A DNA stretch of 11,783 nucleotides from OMIS01 sp964443885 (GTDB lineage Bacteria > Patescibacteriota > Microgenomatia > UBA1400 > PJMF01): contig CAYUES010000035.1 in NCBI GenBank assembly GCA_964443885.1, forward strand, positions 1-11,783. The letters run 5' to 3'. Positions 6,867 through 11,783 of this stretch are shown one piece after another. The translations under genes and the position numbers were made by a program. The notes under the pieces are model-generated. The model searched no databases. It was not told the DNA's origin and was given only the letters and a program-made list of their open reading frames with translations. The first letter of the stretch is position 1, and each line of letters opens with the position of its first letter.

Positions 6867-7848
6867 GAGTCGTTGTAGCCATCCAAGAAGAGAATTTGTT
6901 GACATCATAAGATGTTATACGCAGATGCCATGGATAGGCATCTCCCGCCCTTTCTTGATAAATAACTACTAATTGATTATTGATCAGCATCGTATCTGGG
7001 TGACCGTTTTCGCCGGTATTCCATTGATTTTTCTGTGGCTCAATTGGCATCCCCACAGGAGTAAATGGTCCAAACGGCGTGTTGGCAGTCGCAAAGAAAA
7101 CACGTTGGCGCGTCCCCAAGAAACCATCTGGCTTGGGCATAAAACAAACCCCAATCAGCGCAAATGAATCTTCAGCCAACTGGATAATCTTGGCGCCCTC
7201 AAGCCCCCACTCAAAGTATTCGTATTCTGGATGATTGTGGAACGGTACATCTTCCTGAGAAAGGATACAGACACCTCTGCCCCACTCTGCTTCACCTTTT
7301 TGTTTGACTGAAAGAAATAAATCTCCACAACCTACGCGGCGGTAACCACTGTAGAGGACGCAGTGCCAGTCTTGTCCCTGATAGGTCAGCTCGGAAGTGC
7401 CGACGTCGTAAACACCGATTATAGGAGCCGGTGGTGTATCAATACTTTCGCGGGAAACCACTGCTTTGGCATTGCCATGAAAATTCAAACCATCAGTTGA
7501 AGTCGCAACCGCAATTACGCCATTTTCTTCAAAACAAGCGGTTTGGATGTACATTGTCCAGGTCGGCTGACCATCGATCACGGCGTACTCAACTGCTGGC
7601 GCACAGAGTTGTGGCCCAGTAAGATTATGAAAACGAGTTGGTTGCAGCTCCGTCCAGGTACCAAAAGGATCGCTCGCCACAAAGCGGCCAACTTTCCAGT
7701 GCTGTTCAATCGAGTTTCCGACCGAGGCAAACATCATGTACGAGTCAGGACCCATCTGCACAATGCTGGGATCTTTGAGTTCGTAGTAGCGCTCATCGTG
7801 TTCACGAAGGCGGTCAATGTTGAGGAGTTGTGACGGGGCAGTCAGCAT
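6742..7848 (-). CDS. GH43-like five-bladed beta-propeller protein
   Basis: The protein has 368 residues from the ATG at 7848. The layout is that of GH43/GH117/GH130-type propellers. KDPSIV (25-30) has D26 in the base position of the first blade. Inner strands follow with YMMFASVG, WTMYIQTAC and WHCVLYSGYRRVG. GLEGAKIIQL (215-224) has E217 in the place of the general acid, and GHPDTMLINNQLVVIYQERA (282-301) is the last recognisable blade. GH43 enzymes cut arabino-, xylo- and some galactofuranosides, which suits the neighbouring glf, but activity is not shown. No signal peptide is present. From about residue 328 the sequence is antisense to the end of the TIM-barrel gene and looks unstructured (Ser/Thr/Gly-rich). 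No Shine-Dalgarno site precedes the ATG; TATAAA lies 17 bases upstream. Confidence 0.75.
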   Translation of the reverse strand: MLTAPSQLLNIDRLREHDERYYELKDPSIVQMGPDSYMMFASVGNSIEQHWKVGRFVASDPFGTWTELQPTRFHNLTGPQLCAPAVEYAVIDGQPTWTMYIQTACFEENGVIAVATSTDGLNFHGNAKAVVSRESIDTPPAPIIGVYDVGTSELTYQGQDWHCVLYSGYRRVGCGDLFLSVKQKGEAEWGRGVCILSQEDVPFHNHPEYEYFEWGLEGAKIIQLAEDSFALIGVCFMPKPDGFLGTRQRVFFATANTPFGPFTPVGMPIEPQKNQWNTGENGHPDTMLINNQLVVIYQERAGDAYPWHLRITSYDVNKFSSWMATTTLRSGAPTGASGRGSTQSPLMTVHAESADTVSQLDQSPILQS

Positions 7849-8085
7849 AGGGTTTTTTGTAGTACTTTATACTGGTGAAGATTTGGATTGAGGCTGCTGC
7901 TAATTGTACGTTCGTGCAGTTTTTTGTGTGCTTCACCTTACTTTTCTATGTCAAATTTGTATTTACTACTACAAACATGAGTACCGTTTATTTAAACAGC
8001 ATTTGCTGAAATAACAACAGTTTCTAACTATCAATAACTATATCAATAGTAGTCAAAATGCGAAGACTCCTTACTAATCTATTAC
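7849..8085. other. AT-rich intergenic region with small palindromes and a direct repeat
   Basis: This gap lies between two divergent gene starts. It holds two adjoining 12-bp inverted repeats (7986-7997 and 7997-8008), each with 5-bp arms around TT, and a near-direct repeat AACTAT(at)CAAT at 8026-8047. A weak hairpin followed by six T lies at 7905-7925. I see no RNA gene and no convincing promoter pair. Confidence 0.5.
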
Positions 8086-8625
8086 ATGTTTAAGAATCTG
8101 TTACTGCAATTTACTTGTATACTCCAGTTTAATGAACATATGCAAGAAGCCACCGTTCTCCACCACACCTTCAATCCTGCTGGCATAAAAGCACCAGCTG
8201 TTTCAAATACAGACAAATCAATTATTGATTATGCAGAGAAAGAAGCAAAAGTGCTCTACTCGTTCCAGACTATTTTTCCTTTAGACCCCTTCCCTGCCAA
8301 AGTTAGCATCCAACCAAGCACCATTAGTATTGTGAATGATTTATTTGGCATCTCCAAAAAATTAATCACCGTCAGCATGGATGATGTTTTTACCATTGAA
8401 GTTGAATCAGGCATCTTTTTTGCCACCCTCAAAATTCAACAGAGCCAGCCTATTTTGCCCATTATTGAAATTCCTTACATCTGGAAAGAGCAAGCCATGA
8501 AGGCGCGCCGCATCATGCAAGGATTGTTGATTGTGCGCAAAAAAGAGTTGGAAATTCACGACATGAAACCAGATGAACTACTACCCTATTTAGAAGAAAT
8601 TGGCTCGACGCATACTTGGGCGTAA
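8086..8625 (+). CDS. PH-domain-like hypothetical protein, reduced-genome type
   Basis: The protein has 179 residues from ATG 8086. An in-frame ATG at 8140 would shorten it by 18. Neither start has a Shine-Dalgarno site. The core (about 56-150) is a run of beta strands: LYSFQTIFPLDPFPAKVSI, then TISIVNDLFGIS, LITVSMDDVFTIEVESGIFFATLKI and IIEIPYIWK. A closing helix follows, KEQAMKARRIMQGLLIV. Strands of this kind capped by one helix suggest a bacterial PH-like fold. From memory, the combination FP-D-FP, IFFATLKI and A-KARRI-QGL recurs in uncharacterised proteins of Patescibacteria genomes; I could not check this. No signal peptide, membrane helix or catalytic motif is seen. The tail (DELLPYLEEIGSTHTWA) looks like a short helix. 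The function is unknown. Confidence 0.75.
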   Translation: MFKNLLLQFTCILQFNEHMQEATVLHHTFNPAGIKAPAVSNTDKSIIDYAEKEAKVLYSFQTIFPLDPFPAKVSIQPSTISIVNDLFGISKKLITVSMDDVFTIEVESGIFFATLKIQQSQPILPIIEIPYIWKEQAMKARRIMQGLLIVRKKELEIHDMKPDELLPYLEEIGSTHTWA

Positions 8626-8666
8626 CTGCTCATAAAGTGGCCATGGCTAGTCCAGCAGATCTTCTC

Positions 8667-10205
8667 TCAAACCCGCTCAATGTGTCTGGCATTTTCCCCA
8701 ATATCCACTGGGTACTTTCCAGTAAAAGCGGAGGTCATTAATTGATCTTCTGAGACTCCAATTGCTCGCAACATTCCTTCAAAGCTCAAAAAGTAGACGG
8801 CATCAGCGTCAATATGTGCAGCCACCTCTGCTGGAGAACGGTACGCCGCAACTAATTCTTCTTGTGTTGAAGTAGCCACGCCATAAAAATCAGGATACTT
8901 GACTGGAGGCGACGCAATCAAGACCGTTATCGATTTAGCACCTGCGTCTCTAAGTTTTTTGATCAGCGGAGTTGAAGTAGTACCACGAACCATTGAATCA
9001 TCAATTAAAATTATATCTCGTCCAAAAATTTGATCTTCAACTATATTAAATTTAAAGCTCTGCGCTAGCTCGCGCTCTTCCTGTGTTGGCTGAATAAAGG
9101 TGCGATTTACATAGCGACTTTTCACTATCGCATCAACTTTGGGGATGCCACTGAGTTGAGAGTATCTTTCAGCTGCAGGGCAAGCGGTATCTGGTACTGG
9201 AATAATAATGTCAGCACGTACTTTATGCTCTTTCCAAAGTTCTTCACCAAAGTTGCGTCGAGTTTGGTAGACGCTCTTGCCATAAACAGCACTGTCTGGC
9301 CGAGCAAAGTACACAAGCTCAAAAGCATCAAGCATTTCTGGAGTTTCATCAATTTGATGGGAATGAACTCCTTCTGCATCAATAACGACAACTTCACCCG
9401 GACGAACAGATCTTTCTAGTTTGCCGATCGAGTTCCAAGCACAACTTTCGGAAGCTAGCGCGTAACTTTCACCCTTAATTTTACCCAATACTAACGGTCT
9501 AATACCAAATGGGCCGCGCACCCCAACCAGCTTATCTTTCCATAAAATCACGAGCGAAAAAGCACCGATCCAAAACGGCCAACACTTCTCAATAGCCTGT
9601 ACGATATCTTGCGTTTCTTGGATAAAATGCCACAGCAGCGCTGACATCAATAGAGTGTCGTTTTTCCCAGCAATCTCTATTCCTTGTTCCACCAGATACT
9701 GCTTCATGGGCTCGGGATTGGAGATATTGCCGTTGAGCGCAAAAGCCAACTGATTGGTACCTTCTTCATTTCTTTCGAGATGAGGTTGCGCGAATTCGAG
9801 TTTATTTGCTTTGGATGTGGTGTATCGATTATGACCAATCCCCAGATGACCAGCTAAAGATTGCAGTTGCTCTTGAGTATGCACTTGAGCGACTAAGCCT
9901 AACCCTTTGTGGACAATTATTTCCTCACCATCACTCGTAGCAGCTCCTGTTGCATCTTGCCCACGATGTTGCATGTTAAAAAGTGCAAAATATACAAGTA
10001 ATGCCGCTGCTTGGTCAGGCGGGGCATAAATTCCAAAAACTGCACACTCTTCAGCAAATTTATCCTGATCAAATACTCGCGGGTCTAAATCAGCAGATTT
10101 AAATTGAGCAGTTGGTAGGAACGTTTGATTTTCTGGTAAAAAGCTCGAGGCAACAGCTGCTGCGTCGCTGGGTGGCGCAGTTTCCAAACTAGGAAAACTA
10201 GACAT
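8667..10205 (-). CDS. purF: amidophosphoribosyltransferase (glutamine PRPP amidotransferase)
   Basis: PurF catalyses the first committed step of purine synthesis, making phosphoribosylamine from PRPP and glutamine. The class II glutaminase domain starts at C54 (EECAVFGIY). Visible parts are QHRGQDATG, GHNRYTT (R127), LNGN (N158, G159) and D183. The PRPP loop is IDDSMVRGTT (401-410), and FARPDS, VPDTACPAAERY and RYVNRTFIQPTQ are typical. Three oddities stand out. A 53-residue Ala/Pro/Ser-rich extension precedes the catalytic cysteine, which must be removed if C54 becomes N-terminal. Three of four Bacillus-type 4Fe-4S ligands are replaced (D439, M490, A493; only C254 remains). The usual RDPxGIRPL reads RGPFGIRPL (G231). 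The length of 512 is slightly above usual because of the extension. The start is the ATG at 10205, with only a weak ACGAG site and a promoter just upstream. Confidence 0.96.
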   Translation of the reverse strand: MSSFPSLETAPPSDAAAVASSFLPENQTFLPTAQFKSADLDPRVFDQDKFAEECAVFGIYAPPDQAAALLVYFALFNMQHRGQDATGAATSDGEEIIVHKGLGLVAQVHTQEQLQSLAGHLGIGHNRYTTSKANKLEFAQPHLERNEEGTNQLAFALNGNISNPEPMKQYLVEQGIEIAGKNDTLLMSALLWHFIQETQDIVQAIEKCWPFWIGAFSLVILWKDKLVGVRGPFGIRPLVLGKIKGESYALASESCAWNSIGKLERSVRPGEVVVIDAEGVHSHQIDETPEMLDAFELVYFARPDSAVYGKSVYQTRRNFGEELWKEHKVRADIIIPVPDTACPAAERYSQLSGIPKVDAIVKSRYVNRTFIQPTQEERELAQSFKFNIVEDQIFGRDIILIDDSMVRGTTSTPLIKKLRDAGAKSITVLIASPPVKYPDFYGVATSTQEELVAAYRSPAEVAAHIDADAVYFLSFEGMLRAIGVSEDQLMTSAFTGKYPVDIGENARHIERV

Positions 10206-10215
10206 ATCTCGTCAT

Positions 10216-10243
10216 TGTATAGTTATAAACTATACTTTGTCAC
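10216..10243 (-). promoter_or_regulatory. purF promoter with very short leader
   Basis: On the minus strand GTGACA (10243-10238), a 16-base spacer and TATACA (10221-10216, reading on as TATACAAT) form a -35/-10 pair. The start point would fall around 10209, only a few bases before the ATG at 10205, so the transcript would be nearly leaderless. This agrees with the poor ribosome-binding site. Confidence 0.5.
10217..10235. repeat. perfect palindrome in purF promoter, candidate operator
   Basis: Arms GTATAGTT (10217-10224) and AACTATAC (10228-10235) are exact inverted copies around ATA. The 19-bp element covers the spacer and most of the -10 hexamer of the purF promoter. Its place suits binding of a dimeric repressor. 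It does not look like the PurR box of E. coli or the Bacillus PurBox as I know them. Confidence 0.55.
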
Positions 10244-10353
10244 TATGCATCAATATTTTATGCGCATTAACTGAGTAATTAAAACGCTCTGAGTACGTGG
10301 AAACAGCACTATGGTTAACAAAAAAATTTGAAGCTCGGATATTGTATGAAAGG

Positions 10354-10590
10354 TTACTTCTCTTCTGGAATGACCAACCAACAAATCAGGTATGGGATAA
10401 TTCCTGGTAAACCGCCAGGCAGTAACAACAACACCCAGACGATACGCACCATCGTCACGTCAAAGTCAAAGTATTTGGCAAAAGCGGCGCAGACGCCAGC
10501 GATTTTCTTACCTTCTTTTGGGATCAGCAAACGGCGCGTCGTAGACTTTGATTGGGAGGTAGTAGATTCTTGAGTAGTTGTTTTAGGCAT
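10354..10590 (-). CDS. PspC-domain small membrane protein
   Basis: The protein has 78 residues from the ATG at 10590. An upstream in-frame start at 10620 would add ten but would run across the TATAAT element. After a Thr/Ser-rich polar start of about 20 residues comes the PspC domain: GKKIAGVCAAFAKYFDFDVTMVRIVW (27-52) and a hydrophobic segment LLLLPGGLPGIIPYLICWLVIPEE. This matches the family pattern GVCGGLAxYFxxDxTxVR ... YxxxWxxIPE, with AA in place of the usual GG. PspC proteins are membrane partners in phage-shock responses in enterobacteria. Stand-alone short copies are widespread and mostly uncharacterised. It lies 40 bp downstream of the 10631-11008 gene. It could share that gene's transcript or use its own promoter. 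Confidence 0.87.
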   Translation of the reverse strand: MPKTTTQESTTSQSKSTTRRLLIPKEGKKIAGVCAAFAKYFDFDVTMVRIVWVLLLLPGGLPGIIPYLICWLVIPEEK

Positions 10591-10596
10591 ACGTCT

Positions 10597-10602
10597 ATTA
10601 TA
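10597..10602 (-). promoter_or_regulatory. -10 element placed for a leaderless PspC transcript
   Basis: A perfect TATAAT (10602-10597) lies six bases before the ATG at 10590, so a transcript from it would start at or next to the ATG. No good -35 is visible, and an AAGG further upstream is too far away to serve as a ribosome site. Confidence 0.4.
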
Positions 10603-10630
10603 CACCTTGATGTACAGCAAACTTTAGAGT

Positions 10631-11008
10631 CTAGACTTCACTATTTTTAGCGATTTCTTGCATCTGATCAAACGAAAGTGTGTTTGACTCGTTAGCACTT
10701 GGAAAAGAAGTTGTAGGTACGATTGCACCTTCTTTAGTCATAATGTTATTTTCATCATAGGCGATGTACTGTACATTTTTGAAGCGCTCTGTATTTCCAA
10801 TTCGTGCAAATAATAAATTTACAACAGATTTTAGGTTTCCTCTCACGGCATTAATCATTGCTTCTAGATCAGGATTGTCTCTCTTTGCTTCCTCAAGACG
10901 AGTTCTCGCCTCGATGTATGCTTCTATTGCTATCTTAATTGTAAAATTTTCAACTTTCTCCCTAGACTGTTTAGCAAATTCTGCTGCATCAATTGTGGAC
11001 TCTATCAT
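10631..11008 (-). CDS. hypothetical protein, helical, 125 residues
   Basis: I do not recognise this family. From ATG 11008 it has 125 residues; a GTG at 11017 would add three. Both starts have only a weak GAGAAAG-type upstream signal. Residues about 4-75 look almost wholly helical and highly charged (AAEFAKQSREKVENF, EAYIEARTRLEEAKR, LEAMINAVRGNLKSVVNLL). The remainder is polar and probably loose (NNIMTKEGAIVPTTSFPSANES), ending in a short amphipathic helix. There are no cysteines, no membrane helix and no signal peptide, so a cytoplasmic protein is likely. It lies about 30 bp downstream of cysS on the same strand and upstream of the PspC gene, so it is probably in the cysS transcript. Its base composition looks more AT-rich than cysS. 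Confidence 0.65.
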   Translation of the reverse strand: MIESTIDAAEFAKQSREKVENFTIKIAIEAYIEARTRLEEAKRDNPDLEAMINAVRGNLKSVVNLLFARIGNTERFKNVQYIAYDENNIMTKEGAIVPTTSFPSANESNTLSFDQMQEIAKNSEV

Positions 11009-11040
11009 ATAATTCACTTTCTCAAAAAGAGCATCTTAAC

Positions 11041-11783
11041 TTACCCAGCTTTTTGTATTTCTTGCACACCATCGGCGGCGTCTTTGATTGTGTAACCGAG
11101 CGTTTGAATTGTTGTGCGCAACTCATCAGCCTTTGCCCAATCTTTCGCTTCTTTGGCAGTTTTGCGCTCTGCCAACACTTGCAAAACTTCAGCTGGTAGT
11201 CGCTCGTCAGTCTCACTAAAAGTCCCCTCTGACTTGCTGGCTTGCAACTGTTCCAGCTGCTTCTCGGCTGTCTTCAAGTCCAACCCCAACACTTCGTCAA
11301 ATTCTAGAATCAGATCATACTTATCGCGGCCAGGAATATTGGACTTGCTGACTTCCCACATGATCGTAATGGCTTCAGCAGTGTGCAAATCATTTGCAAT
11401 AGCTGCAAAAAAGCGACTGCGATACTCATCAACTTGAGCCAGTTTTTCTTCGCTCAAAGTCGTCCGTTCGGTTTCATTTTTAAACTGCACCAGCAGCTCC
11501 AAAAAACGCAGATACGTCTTCTGCATACCTTCTACACTAGACCACATGAAGTTCATTTCACTGCGATAGTGGGTTGTTAGAAATAATAAACGCAAGGCTT
11601 TAGGACTAATGCCGCGCTTCAAAACATCATCAATTGTATAAAAATTGCCGAGTGATTTACTCATTTTCTCGCCATCCACCCGCAAGAAATTATGATGCAC
11701 CCAGTACTGCACAAATGGTTTCTGGCCACTCGCCGCTTCAGCTTGGGCAATTTCATTGGTGTGGTGTACCGGAATGTGATCAA
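11041..11783 (-). CDS. cysS: cysteinyl-tRNA synthetase, N-terminal part outside window
   Basis: The enzyme charges tRNA-Cys with cysteine. About 247 codons are in the window; the frame is open to the window edge. The visible part starts DHIPVHHTNEIAQAEAASG. This is the HHxNE zinc-site block, in which the histidine and glutamate ligands are kept. Next come YWVHHNFL and the class I signature GEKMSKSLGNFYTIDD, and then ALRLLFLTTHYRSEMNF of the anticodon-side helices. The C-terminal region LAERKTAKEAKDWAKADELR with the closing GYTIKDAADGVQ is the usual end of CysS. The HIGH motif and the first zinc cysteines lie beyond the edge. Two small genes follow closely on the same strand (10631-11008 and 10354-10590). 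Confidence 0.96.
   Translation of the reverse strand, partial: DHIPVHHTNEIAQAEAASGQKPFVQYWVHHNFLRVDGEKMSKSLGNFYTIDDVLKRGISPKALRLLFLTTHYRSEMNFMWSSVEGMQKTYLRFLELLVQFKNETERTTLSEEKLAQVDEYRSRFFAAIANDLHTAEAITIMWEVSKSNIPGRDKYDLILEFDEVLGLDLKTAEKQLEQLQASKSEGTFSETDERLPAEVLQVLAERKTAKEAKDWAKADELRTTIQTLGYTIKDAADGVQEIQKAG

Noticed and set aside
7905..7925. TGTAC-GTTC-GTGCA hairpin followed by six T on the plus strand
   Set aside because: The stem is only five pairs including one G-T, and no plus-strand gene ends nearby, so a terminator call is not justified.
8626..8666. Possible bidirectional terminator between the convergent PH-like gene and purF
   Set aside because: The CTGCT/AGCAG outer arms and the imperfect TGGCCA/TGGCTA core make a weak stem with no T run on either side.
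1..11783. tRNA, rRNA, CRISPR array, insertion sequence or attachment site
   Set aside because: I looked in all gaps and found no cloverleaf, no regularly spaced repeats, no transposase or integrase frame and no long terminal inverted repeats.

Overview
The window is a compact bacterial stretch with short intergenic gaps and 12 protein-coding genes, two of them cut by the window edges. I see no rRNA, tRNA, CRISPR array or insertion sequence. The lineage cannot be fixed from sequence alone. My best guess is a reduced-genome bacterium of the Patescibacteria (CPR) type. The reasons are a PspC-only mini membrane protein, a PH-like protein resembling (from memory) a family common in such genomes, promoters set almost on top of start codons, and cytoplasmic housekeeping genes mixed with a sugar-polymer locus. 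This assignment is inference.

Layout. Positions 1-602 (minus) hold the N-terminal part of a PAS-domain sensor. Positions 847-948 (plus) hold a possible 33-residue single-helix membrane peptide. Positions 981-2924 (minus) carry a two-gene unit: a radical SAM/SPASM-like protein followed by a 3-methyladenine DNA glycosylase. A divergent promoter region (2925-3125) separates this from a plus-strand carbohydrate operon at 3126-6866: a GT4-like glycosyltransferase, UDP-galactopyranose mutase (glf) and a GH1-like TIM-barrel protein. A GH43-like five-bladed beta-propeller protein (6742-7848, minus) runs into this operon tail to tail and overlaps its last gene by 125 bp. A PH-like hypothetical protein follows on the plus strand (8086-8625). 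The right part is all minus strand: cysS (partial, 11041-11783), a small unknown protein, a PspC-domain protein and purF.

How the genes may work together. Glf makes UDP-galactofuranose, the adjacent glycosyltransferase could use it, and the two glycosidase-fold proteins could trim or remodel a galactofuranose-containing glycan. None of the proteins in this locus shows a signal peptide, so they would act in the cytoplasm or at the inner face of the membrane. The purF product keeps its catalytic residues but has lost three of the four cysteines that hold the iron-sulfur cluster in the Bacillus-type enzyme, and it carries a long pre-cysteine extension. Its promoter overlaps a perfect 8-bp-arm palindrome.
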